Origin: Euptelea pleiosperma
Lineage: Eukaryota; Streptophyta; Magnoliopsida; Ranunculales; Eupteleaceae
Direction of reading: 5' to 3'
Assembly: GCA_035048495.1 (NCBI GenBank)
Contig: CM068551.1
Coordinates: 15,068,248-15,132,247 of the forward strand
DNA: 64,000 bases
Position 1 is the first letter of the stretch, and every line of letters begins with the position of its first letter. The position numbers and the translations under genes are program-made. A model generated the notes under the pieces. That model was not told the origin of the DNA and made no database searches. It worked only from the letters and a program-made list of their open reading frames with translations. Shown in pieces: positions 1-10,427 of the stretch.

Positions 1-3000
1 GGTTTAAGCATTTACAGGTTTTAAGTTAAGTCAAATTTAAGACTCCAACGCTCAAATTGGGCAAACAAGGTCTGAATCTCCCAAAATTTGTTACAACTCT
101 TCTATTGTGTTGAAACAAATATGCTGGAAGAGACGGGGTAAAAAACAGATGTCCGGTTAGGAATCTATTGTCAGTTATAGGTTTAAGCATTTACAAGTTT
201 TAAGTTAAGTCAAATTTAAGACCTCGACGTCCAAATCGGGCAAACGAAGTCTGAATCTCCCGAAATTTGTTACAACACTTCTATGGTATTGAAACAAATA
301 TGCTGGAAGAGACGGGGTAAAAAACAGATGTCCGGTTAGGAATCTGTTGTCAGTTATAGGTTTAAGCATTTACAAGTTTTAAGTTAAGTCAAATTTAGGA
401 CCTCGATGTCCAAATCGGACAAACGAGGTCCGAATATCCTGAAACTTGGTACAACACTTCTATTGTGTTGAAACAAATATGCTGGAAGAAACGGGATAAA
501 AAACAGATGTCCGGTTAGGAATCTGTAGTCAATTATAGGTTTAAGCATTTACAAGTTTTAAGTTAAGTCAAATTTAAGACCTCGACGTCCGAATCAGGTA
601 AACGAAGTCCGAATCTCCCGAAATTTGTTACAACACTTCTATGGTATTGAAACAAATATGCTGGAAGAGACGGGGTAAAAAATAGATGTCCGGTTAGGAA
701 TCTGTAATCAGTTATAGGTTTAAGCATTTACAGGTTTTAAGTTAAGTCAAATTTAAGACTCCAACGCTCAAATTGGGCAAACGAGGTCTGAATCTCCAAA
801 AATTTATTACAACTCTTCTATTGTGTTGAAACAAATATGCTGGAAGAGATGGGGTAAAAAATAGATGTCCGGTTTGGAATCTGTAGTCAGTTATAGGTTT
901 AAGCATTTACAGGTTTTAAGTTAAGTCAAATTTACGACTCCAACGCTCAAATTGGGCAAACGAGGTCTGAATCTCCAAAAATTTGTTACAACTCTTCTAT
1001 TGGTTTGAAACAAATATGCTGGAAGAGACGGGGTAAAAAACAGATGTCCGGTTAGGAATATGTAGTCAGTTATAGGTTTAAGCATTTACAAGTTTTAAGT
1101 TAAGTCAAATTTAAGACATCGACGTCCAAATCGGGCAAACGAAGTCTGAATCTCCTGAAATTTGTTACAACACTTCTATTGTATTGAAACAAATATGCTA
1201 GAAGAGACGGGGTAAAAAACAGATGTCCAGTTACGAATCTGTAGTCAGTTATAGGTTTAAGCATTTACAAGTTTTAAGTGAAGTCAAATTTAGGACCTCG
1301 ACGTCCAAATCAGGCAAACGAACTCCGAATCTCCCAAAATTTGTTACAACACTTCTATTGTGTTGAAACAAATATGCTAGAAGAGACGGGGTAAAAAACA
1401 GATGTCCGATTAAGAATCTGTTGTCAGTTATAAGTTTAAGCATTTACAAGTTTTAAGTTAAGTCAAATTTAGGACCTCGATGTCCAAATCGGACAAACGA
1501 GGTCCGAATATTCTGAAACTTGGTACAACACTTCTATTGTGTTGAAACAAATATGCTGGAAGAAACGGGATAAAAAACAGATGTCCGGTTAGGAATCTGT
1601 AGTCAATTATATGTTTAAGCATTTACAAGTTTTAAGTTAAGTAAAATTTAAGACCTCGACGTCCGAATCAGGCAAACGAAGTCCGAATCTCCCGAAATTT
1701 GTTACAACACTTCTATGGTATTGAAACAAATATGCTGGAAGAGACGGGGTAAAAAATAGATGTCCGGTTAGGAATCTGTAATCAGTTATAGGTTTAAGCA
1801 TTTACAGGTTTTAAGTTAAGTCAAATTTAAGACTCCAACGCTCAAATTGGGCAAACGAGGTCTGAATCTCCAAAAATTTGTTACAACTCTTCTATTGTGT
1901 TGAAACAAATATGCTGGAAGAGACGGGGTAAAAAACAGATGTCCGGTTAGGAATCTGTAGTCAGTTATAGGTTTAAGCATTTACAAGTTTTAAGTTAAGT
2001 CAAATTTAAGACATCGACGTCCAAATCGGGCAAACGAAGTCTGAATCTCCTGAAATTTGTTACAACACTTCTATTGTATTGAAACAAATATGCTAGAAGA
2101 GACGGGGTAAAAAACAGATGTCCGGTTAAGAATCTGTAGTCAGTTATAGGTTTAAGCATTTACAAGTTTTAAGTTAAGTCAAATTTAGGACCTCGATGTC
2201 CAAATCGGATAAACGAGGTTCGAATCTCCTGAGACCTGTTACAACACTTTTATTGTGTTGAAACAAATATGCTGGAAGAGATGGGGTAAAAAACAGATGT
2301 CCGGTTAAGAATCTGTAGTCAGTTATAGGTTTAAGCATTTACAAGTTTTAAGTTAAGTCAAATTTAAGACCTCGACGTCCAAATCGGGCAAACGAAGTCA
2401 GAATCTCCCGAAATTTGTTACAACACTTCTATGGTATTGAAACAAATATGCTGGAAGAGACGGGGTAAAAAACAGATGTCCGGTTAAGAATCTGCAGTCA
2501 GTTATAGGTTTAAGCATTTACAAGTTTTAAGTTAAGTCAAATTTAAGACCTCGACGTCCAAATCGGGCAAACGAAGTCTGAATCTCCCGAAATTTGTTAC
2601 AACACTTCTATGGTATTGAAACAAATATGCTGGAAGAGACGGGGTAAAAAACAGATGTCCGGTTAGGAATCTGTTGTCAGTTATAGGTTTAAGCATTTAC
2701 AAGTTTTAAGTTAAGTCAAATTTAAGACCTCGACGTCCAAATCGGGCAAACGAGGTCCGAATATCCTGAAACTTGGTACAACACTTCTATTGTGTTGAAA
2801 CAAATATGCTGGAAGAGACGGGGTAAAAAATAGATGTCCGGTTAGAAATCCGTAGTCAGTTATAGGTTTAAGCATTTACAAGTTTTAAGTTAAGTCAAAT
2901 TTAAGACCTCGACGTCCAAATCGGGCAAACGAAGTCCGAATCTCCCAAAATTTGTTACAACACTTCTATTGTGTTGAAACAAATATGCTGGAAGAGATGG

Positions 3001-3230
3001 GGTAAAAAACAGATGTCCGGTTAGAAATCTGTAGTCAGGTATAGGTTTAGGCATTTACAGGTTTTAAGTTAAGTCAAATTTAGGACTCTGATGTTCAAGT
3101 CGGGCAAACGAGGTCCGAATCTCCCAAAACCTGTTACAACACTTCTAATGCATTGAAACAAATATGCTGGAAGAGACATGATACAAAGATGTCCGATTAG
3201 GAATCTATAATCAGTTAGACATTTCAAGGT
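1..3230. repeat. 179-bp tandem repeat array, 18 monomers
   Basis: Monomers beginning GGTTTAAGCATTTACA start at 1, 180, 359, 538, 717, 896, 1075, 1254, 1433, 1612, 1791, 1970, 2149, 2328, 2507, 2686, 2865 and 3044, so the spacing is exactly 179 bp throughout. Several sequence types can be told apart in the middle of the unit (for example CTCCAACGCTCAAATTGGG, CCTCGACGTCCAAATCGGG and CCTCGATGTCCAAATCGGA). Their order repeats: types C-D-A-A'-E at 359-1253 recur as C-D-A-E at 1433-2148, suggesting a higher-order unit of about six monomers (1074 bp). The last monomer decays after about 3220. No coding potential is seen; ORFs across it are chance. Confidence 0.95.
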
Positions 3231-3562
3231 TTTTAAGTTTAACTTTAATTCCTCGTTTCGTTTACACTTAATCGTAACATTTTATATATTAATTATTTTA
3301 CTTTTATTTGTTTTGCAGGGCCTAGATGCTGATTGATTGTGTCTTCTACTCTTCCAGATTGATTTTTAAAACTTTTATAACATTGTTAAATTTGAAACAG
3401 TACTCAATATTGTAGAAATTTAATTATTTAAGATATTCAATTTTTTATTTTATTTACATTTTGATTTGATTAAATGGACATGGAATAGAGAAATGAGATA
3501 TTATATACATTACAGGTACAGGTACAACAAATTATGCAAAAAAATTAAAACAAAAAATTTAT
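3231..3562 (+). other. CACTA interior between satellite and subterminal repeats
   Basis: AT-rich DNA. A pyrimidine tract ending TTTGTTTTGCAG at about 3308-3319 followed by GGCCTAGATGCTGATTGA looks like a 3' splice site and a very short terminal exon with a stop, which would fit the 3' end of a transposon gene running rightwards. This is inference from splice-site appearance only; no protein family can be recognised. Confidence 0.2.
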
Positions 3563-3774
3563 ACACCAAAAGCTTTTAGCGACGGCCAGGGACCGTCGCT
3601 ATAACTATGATTTACCGACGGCCAGAACACTGACCCTCGCTATATATATCCTAAAGCGACGGTCGGATTATATGACCCTCTCTATATATACCTTATAGCG
3701 ACGGGAACATCTCTGGCCGTCGCTACATATAGTTATAGCGACGGTCCCTAGCCGTCGCTAAAAGCTTTTGGTGT
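3563..3774. repeat. Subterminal inverted repeat of the CACTA element
   Basis: Arms at 3563-3607 and 3730-3774 are 45-bp reverse complements with one mismatch (starting ACACCAAAAGCTTTTAGCGA). The loop itself holds further CGACGGYC motifs in both directions, so the segment can fold into a long branched hairpin. Confidence 0.85.
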
Positions 3775-3964
3775 GTAACACAAATTAAGATACACCGACA
3801 GGCATTTTTGAGGTGGCCGTCGGTAGTGCCTTTTAGCGACGAACTTTATAGCGACGGGTAGCGACGGTCGCCCTGGACGTCGGTATAACATATAGCGACG
3901 AATTATTGCCTTATACCGACGGTCAGCGGCCGTCGCTGAAAGTCTTTTTTCCTGTAGTGCTAGC

Positions 3965-4480
3965 ATCAAAGATTCTCTTATTACTTTATGTCGAAATCCC
4001 CTAGATGATAGCATATGAGACCATTCTCCATAAGATCTCCCCTCTAGTTGATAGGTTGAGTTTGGGTCAACTACCCAAAAGTGCTCGAATTAATGGACTC
4101 CGGTAGGACCAATAAAAGACCCACATGTGCTAAAAGGGAATGATCATATCTGTTTGGCAATGTCACAGTGCAATAGAAGATGATTCGTTTCCTCACTATT
4201 AGCTTTACAGGTCACACAATAGCTAACTAGAGTCCACTTCAGATTTTCAGCAGTGATCATATTTCAGGGACATTCCAAGCAAAGAAGCAAATTTTTAGGG
4301 GACCTTATATTTCCAAATGATGTGGTTACAAAACTGATTGGCGGGGTAGGTTGAAATTATGGAATTGTAAAAGGACCGCATCGAGAAACATCCCATTTTG
4401 GAGTGGACCAAGCTAGGTAATCCTTCTCAGACTGTGTGATTATGTGATTTTCTAGGGTTTTCATCAAAATTTCAAGATGG
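3965..4480 (-). pseudogene. LINE remnant: reverse-transcriptase zinc-binding domain
   Basis: Reading the minus strand from about 4380 to 4140 gives a pattern typical of the zf-RVT domain at the C-terminal side of plant L1-like reverse transcriptases: IWKYKVP, then after a frame change CVTCKANSEETNHLLLHC, with the expected Cys-x2-Cys and His-x3-His-Cys spacing. An in-frame TGA follows shortly after and the frame shifts at least once, so it is dead. The CACTA end lies directly beside it. No RT core is present. The family call rests on the zinc motif and is moderately sure. Confidence 0.55.
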
Positions 4481-4939
4481 TCCTTTTCCCATTCAAAAAA
4501 GCTTATCTTGAGATCCAAATTTCAGTATCATAAGCTTTGAAGTCTTTTTAATAAGCCTTAGGGCGTTTTGGGAAAGCCTTTCCCCAAGGCAAGCCTCAAG
4601 GCGTAAGCCTCAAAAGCCTTTTAAAACATTGATATTGTTTTATAGATTTTTCTAATCTGTCTCCTAGTTGTAATTGTATCTGTTTAGAAGGTACTCACAA
4701 ATGGCCTTTTGGCAGATGATTCCTCCCTTGAGGTTGTGTATAGAATGTATTGGCTCTGTTATCACATTCACACTTATAAGAAAACCCATGTACTATTTCC
4801 AAATCCATCCACACCCCGGACTTGTGGAGGAGAATAATGCTACTAAATGAAATGTTTTTTCTTTTATGCACATGAAGGTCATGACCCATTATAATGTTTT
4901 TTCTTTTATGCACTTAATGTCATGACCCATTGGTGGACC
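4481..4939. other. Non-coding spacer
   Basis: Contains a low-complexity run of AAGCCTNAAGGC-type motifs at about 4550-4640, a common plant dispersed-repeat signature, and two short direct repeats TTTTTTCTTTTATGCAC about 50 bp apart near 4854-4915. I see no gene. Confidence 0.4.
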
Positions 4940-5146
4940 TTACGATGGACCGTCTTCATTGTAAATGAAACCTGCGAAGAGAACGATTGTGAATACGACA
5001 ACAATGATCGAAAGATTGCTGCTTTTACAGCCACCGGCGTTCTTCATTGCAGCGGTTTCTGAGATAAAAATAAGTATTTTCCGGCGAGGTTGTTGCAAGA
5101 GAATAGCAACGGGGAATGCTCTTGACTTGCCGTCCACCATAGCCAT
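4940..5146 (-). CDS. Short ORF with membrane anchor, possible captured first exon
   Basis: A 68-residue minus-strand ORF starting ATGGCTATGGTGGAC at 5146. Basic residues (QQPRRK near 19-24; CKSSN near 40-44) precede a hydrophobic segment SIIVVVFTIVLFAGFIYNED at about residues 46-65, the layout of a type II signal anchor. The K-S-S-N-L hydrophobic Y-N-E-D pattern recalls the N-terminus of plant trichome-birefringence-like (TBL/ESK1) xylan O-acetyltransferases of the Golgi. The similarity breaks off right after NED and runs into ordinary repeat DNA, so this is at best a first-exon fragment. No downstream exon with the GDS or DxxH motifs was found. It could be a chance ORF. Confidence 0.25.
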   Translation of the reverse strand: MAMVDGKSRAFPVAILLQQPRRKILIFISETAAMKNAGGCKSSNLSIIVVVFTIVLFAGFIYNEDGPS

Positions 5147-5517
5147 TTGATTTGGGGGTTTAGTTTTGGTTCAAATCCTTATTCTAAGGTTGAAGAAAAG
5201 GGTATTTTTATCTTTTAATATAAAATGTAGTCGTCAACTTGGGTCAATATTGGTCAACTGACCTTGGACCAAGTCATAGGGGGTACGGAGCTTCAATTGT
5301 ACCAAAAAAAAAGAAAAGAAAGAATAGCGGTATGTCAAAAATTCCCTTTAATTTAATTATAATGTGTCAACTAGCTTGCATACCACATAAACAAATAACA
5401 ATTTGATCTCTCCAATCAAAACCTCAACAAAACTGAGAAACAAAACAAATTAAAATTTATTAATAGAGACATGAAGAGAGAGTGAGAGGGGAGAATTGAG
5501 GTTTTTTTTTTTTTTTT
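5147..5517. other. 3' flank of LEA copy 1, shared with copy 2
   Basis: From about 5356 to 5517 the sequence (AATGTGTCAACTAGCTTGCATACCAC and onward) aligns with 21078-21388 downstream of LEA copy 2 and, more loosely, with 30330-30612 downstream of copy 3, so the duplicated segment included the 3' flank. The rest is AT-rich and non-coding. Confidence 0.7.
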
Positions 5518-6277
5518 TCAATTCTTGGTGTTGTGATCAGCGACTCCAAGTGTGTTCTTCACGGTGTCCACAGCACCTTGGGCCATGTTCTTCACTTGTT
5601 CTCCACTCTACAACAACAATTAGACATCATTATATTAATAAAACCATCAGATCATAAGATTATAAGATAATATGAAGAGTTACTTAATGGGTCCCATTTA
5701 TAAGATCTTTTGAACCAAAAATCAACTCGATCAGACGATATTAACCATCCGATCTACTGACTTATAGGATGTGAGCCATTAAATGTCTGCTTCAGAATTT
5801 CAGAACTTTAGATCCACAGATATGTGTTCGATTTGCAGCGCTCGAGACCACTGACTTCTATGATCCCACCACTACAATATGTGCTAGTGACCTATAGAAT
5901 CATCCATCTACACCCTTCATTTCATGGGCCACATGTCAGTTGAACATTAAATTAGATGGGGTCCACATATGGGGAGAGAGAGGAGAACCTGTTGCAAGAA
6001 CCCAGCGGCCTGCTCCTGTCCCTGTTGGGTGGACTGCTTTGCAGATTGTGCTGCGTCGCAGGTCTTCTCCTGTGCAGCGTTTACGGTATCCTTTGCCGAC
6101 TGAACGCACTGTTCGGTCTTGGCCTGCCAAAAGACAAAAAAATATAATAAAATAAAATAAAATGTAACAGTTTCCAGGGTTAAAACGGGCATACAAAAAA
6201 GTTATATGTGAAACTCCTTGTAATCTCACCTGGGCATGGCCACAGGCTTCACCGGCGTTGAACTTAGATTGCGACAT
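5518..6277 (-). CDS. Group-3 LEA-type stress protein, copy 1 (3 exons, 90 aa)
   Basis: Three exons on the minus strand: 6230-6277 (16 codons), 5989-6123 (45 codons) and 5518-5607 (29 codons plus TGA). Introns at 6124-6229 and 5608-5988 obey GT-AG and both lie in phase 0. The protein begins MSQSKFNAGEA, continues with a helical, Ala/Lys/Gln-rich exon (VNAAQEKTCDAAQSAKQST) and ends SGEQVKNMAQGAVDTVKNTL. This is the pattern of small LEA_4/KIN-like proteins: hydrophilic, amphipathic-helix forming, intracellular, protecting proteins and membranes during drying or cold. No signal peptide or membrane segment. ATG at 6277 is the first ATG in frame. The two Cys in exon 2 and one in exon 1 are not conserved in copy 2. 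Family call is confident; the precise subgroup is not. Confidence 0.85.
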
Positions 6278-6380
6278 TTTTCTCAAAAATTTACAAAAGA
6301 GGGATTGTTTTGATTTTTCTTTCTACTTTCTGCTCGAATGCTCAGCAATGGTTGGATGTGAAATGGGACCCCGTGGGGGG

Positions 6381-6454
6381 TTTATATAGGTTTTCTGTGT
6401 CCATGTGGGGGTATGACACGTTGCTTTTAGATCTAGTCTCGCGAGTTGACACGT
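6381..6454 (-). promoter_or_regulatory. LEA copy 1 promoter: TATA box and two ABREs
   Basis: On the minus strand CCTATATAAA (6381-6390) lies about 105 bp upstream of the ATG. Further upstream are two ACGTGTC boxes (plus-strand GACACGT at 6415-6421 and 6448-6454), the core of ABA-responsive elements bound by bZIP factors. The same TATA-ABRE-ABRE order and similar spacing occur before copies 2 and 3, so the arrangement is inherited and probably functional. Confidence 0.75.
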
Positions 6455-6589
6455 TTCAAGTTTGAGAAGTTGAGAACTAGACTTGCTGCTTTTGACTCGG
6501 GTTTGGAATACCAATTACCAACTCAGTTCTCTAATCTTGATCCGCTATGCATGTTTAATCCCACTTGGTAGATATTCATACCTAAAATC

Positions 6590-6735
6590 AGCTTCTTTGA
6601 TGATTTCTAGCAGTTGGATTTAGAACTCAAAAAATGGTACTAACATCTAATGGATAGAGATTACCAATCAAGGTGATTTTGGTGTGTCCATCAACCAAGG
6701 TGTGAGCTAAACATCCATGCGGTCAGTGGGCCTAG
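6590..6735. repeat. Foldback element, incomplete
   Basis: Left part GATGATTTCTAGCAGTTGGATT pairs with right part near 6650-6680 (ATGGATAGAGATTACCAATCAAGG). The right arm continues into AAACATCCATGCGGTCAGTGGG, the hallmark of the window-wide foldback family. The outer left arm is missing. Confidence 0.55.
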
Positions 6736-6845
6736 AGGTCAGCGGTGATTAACAAAATGAATCTACCTGACACCATTTGGCGTCAGGTCTACTTGGTTTC
6801 ATCTTTTTCGAGTAAACCTTGGCGAAGCCGATCACCGCCTACAGT

Positions 6846-7146
6846 ATGAGCCATGTGGCACACTCTTAGTGGATGTGGATCGTATGGAAGTTTGTACAGT
6901 CACTAGGTGGACTTACAAACCAAAAATAAACCTGATCAGTGATTTCTAAATGTTTGATTGAAGTTATTTTCATGGGTTGATATTAACTGTCAGAATTTGA
7001 GCATTATTGAGCGCTATTTGGGTGCAAAGATCCAAAGGTTATAAATCACTAATCAAGCTGATTTTTGGTTTGAAGGTCCACCGAGGGCTGGCAAAACATC
7101 CATACGGTCAGCGCCCTCTAAGAGTGTGCCACTTGGCTTGTATTGT
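6846..7146. mobile_element. Foldback/MITE element, complete
   Basis: The left arm starts GCCATGTGGCACACTCTTAG and the right arm ends CTAAGAGTGTGCCACTTGGC. The arms include TAGGTGGAC at the left and GTCCACC at the right, and a central palindromic region (AAACCTGATCAGTGATTTCTAA versus AATCACTAATCAAGCTGATTT). The whole element is thus one long imperfect inverted repeat of about 300 bp. Confidence 0.75.
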
Positions 7147-7427
7147 GGGTTGTGATGGGCTTCTGGAACATGCCTATGGATGAGTTCTAAGCCCATGATG
7201 AAATCATCAATCGGGCCATTTTAATGTGTAGGTCCTAAAAGGGATAACCTAAACATTCATAAGGTCAGTGGTCCTACACGTCGAATTTTGGCGACATTTG
7301 CAAACTCAGTGGCCGTGTATCGTATTATGGCAACCTTTGCAGTCTCAAACATTTGGAGCTAGTTTTTCTTGAATTTTTCAGAGCCACAATCCACATGGAG
7401 AGGGAATTTTTCCTTGGGATACATAAA

Positions 7428-7715
7428 ATGTGCCACGTGGCACACTATGTCGAGCTCACTGACCCATGAATGATTGGCTCACCCCTTGATGGTTCTCCAC
7501 ACCAACAATCAACCTGATTGGTGATCTCTAGCCACTCGACGAGAGTACCCGTAAAAACATTCGAAAGCAATGGCTAGAAATTATCCCTCCGCCCCATGTA
7601 CTGCTTGAATCTAATGGCTACATATCACCAATCAAGCTAATAGTTGGTGTGTAAGTACATAAGTTGGCTAATCGTTCATGGGTCAGTGGGGCACAAAAAA
7701 TATGCCACGTGGCCC
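7428..7715. mobile_element. Foldback element with G-box ends
   Basis: Left end TGCCACGTGGCACACTATG and right end ATATGCCACGTGGCCC frame a foldback. Inner arms TGACCCATGAATGATTGGCT and AATCGTTCATGGGTCAGTGG are reverse complements. Both ends carry a perfect CACGTG (7434-7439 and 7706-7711). Confidence 0.75.
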
Positions 7716-7897
7716 ATTTTTTGTGCCCCACATCCCACAAGAAAAATTCTCCTCCTCTTCATTGAGTGGCGAGATAATTCATTAAGGTCAAGGAATTAAT
7801 TTTGGTAGTGGGGTTCGGCGATGGGGGGAGAGGAAAAATCTGCAATCACCGCCCACCTCGGAGAAGAACTTTGCTGACAGACGTCAACAATGACGGA

Positions 7898-8170
7898 CCA
7901 CATGAGCCATGTGGAAGACATCTAGAGACCACCGACAGAACCAACATACTGAAAATCAGCCTGATTAATTATTTCTAACCATTGGATCTTTGTACCTCAA
8001 ATAATGCTCAAATCCAACGGTTATAAATCAACCCATGAAAATGACTCCAATCCAACGCTTAAAAATGAATAATCAGACTTATTCAGTAATTCTTAAGATT
8101 GTGCCACATGTCTCATAATGTAGTCCCCATCATCAGTTATTCATTTTCATATTCCTATCAGTGCCACGTG
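7898..8170. mobile_element. Foldback element, diverged
   Basis: Left arm CATGAGCCATGTGGAAGACA with AAATCAGCCTGATTAATTATTTC pairs with the right portion containing GATTGTGCCACATGTCTCAT. A further GTGCCACGTGGCAGAC lies at 8161-8176 (CACGTG 8165-8170). Confidence 0.55.
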
Positions 8171-8524
8171 GCAGACTTTGGATTGAAAATAGGATTTAAG
8201 TGTAGGTAATGAACTGACGCGCATTAATTGTAAGTTTGTACATTGGAAGGAAGGTACAGTTGGTATTTTTGTAATTTATAAAAGGTAAGGGTATTTTGGT
8301 AATGAAATCAAAAGTTAGGTAGTCCTTTTACGGTCAACAAAAAAAAGCTTCTGTCAAAGGGGGAGATGCAACAAACTGAAACTGCAAGGGGTAGTGCCAA
8401 TATCGACTATTTCATAAGGGGTAGTGCAAAAATGCCCTAAACTTAATACAGTAAGAAATGAATATTCATTAAGATATTGAGGGTAGCTTGGTAATCTCAT
8501 AAACTAAGATCGTTTTTTTTTGTA

Positions 8525-8547
8525 ATATATATATATATATATATATA
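8525..8547. repeat. (AT)n microsatellite beside LINE tail
   Basis: About eleven AT units directly next to the poly-T tract that marks the LINE 3' tail. Confidence 0.9.
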
Positions 8548-8748
8548 AAATAAACAAGAAAGGAAGTTACCCAGGAGGCTGATCAACAGATTTCAGCCAT
8601 TCTGGGATATTAATTAATAGACCAACATATAGCAGAGGAGAAACTAAGAGCCTTCCGGGCAACGGTATGAGCTGCTACATTAGCAGTTCTAGTAGTATAG
8701 ACAAAAGATAAAGAACAAAAAATGAAGACAAGGAGTCCAAAATATCAG

Positions 8749-9843
8749 CTAGGATGGCCTCGGTGAATTCGCCAAAAAGAGTGAATGATTATTGAGTGCT
8801 GTAATAACCTCATGTGCATCAGACTCCACTATGATCTTGCCATTATAGATTTGAGCCAACGTGTCTAAGCCCCATTTAATAGCTCGCGTTTCTGCTTCTT
8901 TAGCATAAGTTGCTCGTTCTCGTCTTCCCCCTGCCATGATGCAATTGGTAGCATTATCCCTAACGATAAAACCCAAGCTTGTCCATCATTCGATGTCCAG
9001 GAAGCATCGGTGTTCATTTTAAGGATCTTTTCAGGTGGTGGCACCCATAAGGCTTTCGTGGCAATAGGTAGGGGCTGAGAGGGGTGCTCTATAACATATG
9101 ATGGAATGTGCATTAAGATCTCCGGGTTTTTTTTTTTGTTGTATGCCCATGTGTCATTGCATTCCTCCATGTCCATAAGCGCCACATCAGAATGCAACTG
9201 TAATCTCTGATGTAGAGGAAATGGTCATCCGTTGAAGAATCGAGATTGATAAGAGAAAGGAGCCATTCACCAATGTCTTGGGGAGACATAGCCTTAGTCC
9301 GGAGGGCCAAAGGAGATGCAAACCACACTCGAGCACTGGTTGAGCAATGAAATAAAGCATGACAGGGTGTTTCACTTGGAGCTTTGCATCGAGGAGGATT
9401 TATATGATGGATTCGAGAGTGGATGGTAGTGCGAGTTGGGATGATGTTCCGGAACAATTTCCAAATGCAGAATTGCCCACGCTGGGGTATATTCAATTTT
9501 CAGATATTGCGCCAAGTGGTAGAAGGGATGAGATTGGTGGGGTTTGTGGGGCTGAGGGGAAAAAGGGCTTGGTAACCCGATTTTGCCGAGTATAGACCTT
9601 TAGAATGTGGGAGCCAAAATAGTCTATCCGGAATGGGTCATCGGCTAAGAGGAATTTGGCGAATCTGTTCCACCATTGGAGAAGGAAAAAGGGCTTGTAG
9701 TCGGAGTTGATTCCATTCCCTATTTGGCTGGATAAGATCTTGAACCTTGGACTCAGAACACTCCGACGACTGAAGGAGGGTATTGTGGGGAAAGTTTGGA
9801 ATCCAGCTATCTTCCCAAATGTTGATTTTGTCCCCTCTGCCAA
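8749..9843 (-). pseudogene. LINE C-terminal region: zinc-binding and RNase H domains, frameshifted
   Basis: Fragments in different frames. 9843-9493 gives the connection region (RFAKFLLADDPFRIDYFGS). 9496-9113 gives a zf-RVT-like stretch with WKLFRNIIPTRTTIHSRI and TPCHALFHCSTSARVW, the Cys/His pattern of the family. 9197-8865 and 8976-8749 give RNase H pieces MNTDAS, EAETRAIKWGL and ESDAHEV, supplying the usual D-E-D residues. At least three frame changes separate these, so no intact product is made. The RNase H domain supports a plant L1-type LINE. Confidence 0.8.
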
Positions 9844-9968
9844 CTATCCATCTACAGTTGTCTTTCAGAAGATCTTTTGCCGAAATTCGAAATGATGCTA
9901 TTCCAGCACCATGATGCCTGAGTATGTTTTGTAGCCATAAGATAATCTCCTTTGGGGTAATATTTGGG

Positions 9969-10062
9969 AGCTAAATAGGTGCCAAGCATAGGTGAGTTGT
10001 CTGTGGAAAGTTTTCAGCTAAATAGGTGCCAAGCATAGGTGAGTTGTCTGTGGAAAGTTTTC
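9969..10062. repeat. Perfect 47-bp tandem duplication in the LINE
   Basis: AGCTAAATAGGTGCCAAGCA... occurs at 9969-10015 and again at 10016-10062. As 47 is not a multiple of three it shifts the reading frame of the RT thumb region. The identity of the copies shows that the event is recent. Confidence 0.9.
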
Positions 10063-10427
10063 AAATGTTACTGAACAACAGTGCAATATTATTCTCGCAG
10101 AATTTACGGAATCCTAGCCCTCCCAAAGATGTAGGCTTCCACAAAGAGTCCCAATTCGTCAGGCAGAGGACAGCTAGATGATCTCGTCCTCCCACAAAAA
10201 ATGATTGATCAAACTATCCATCTTGTTGCAAATCACTTTAGGAAATAAAAAGGATTGCATAAGATAAGTAGGAATTGTTGTGGCTACCGATTTGATAAGG
10301 ATGGTTTTCCCCGCTTAGGATATACAATGTTCCCGCCATCCTTCCGTCAGGTTCTTGATTCAATCAACACAATGATATAGGGCTTCAGATTTGGACCATC
10401 CAATGAACAATGGGGTACCCAAGTATT

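Larger units (their letters stand above)
1..3959. mobile_element. CACTA (En/Spm-like) transposon, right part; left end outside window
   Basis: The right terminus reads CCTGTAGTG at 3951-3959, the reverse complement of the CACTACAGG end of CACTA transposons. Just inside lies a dense cluster of direct and inverted copies of a CGACGGCC/CGACGGTC motif (about 3575-3945), as expected for subterminal transposase-binding repeats. No matching CACTACAGG left end was found in 1-3500, so the element probably starts before the window and the 179-bp array is its interior. No transposase domain is visible here. The family assignment rests on termini and subterminal structure. The 3-bp target duplication cannot be tested because the other end is missing. 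Confidence 0.7.
6455..8511. other. Intergenic DNA built largely of foldback elements
   Basis: Apart from the foldback copies listed separately, 8200-8430 is non-coding, and 8424-8511 resembles a short piece of the dispersed repeat family also found at 19333, 27120 and 54530 (GAGGGTAGCTTGGTAATCTCA). No gene is visible. Confidence 0.6.

Noticed and set aside
1..3230. Regular repeats with near-constant spacing that at first look like a CRISPR array
   Set aside because: The units are contiguous 179-bp copies with no unique spacers, and the surroundings are plant transposon DNA.
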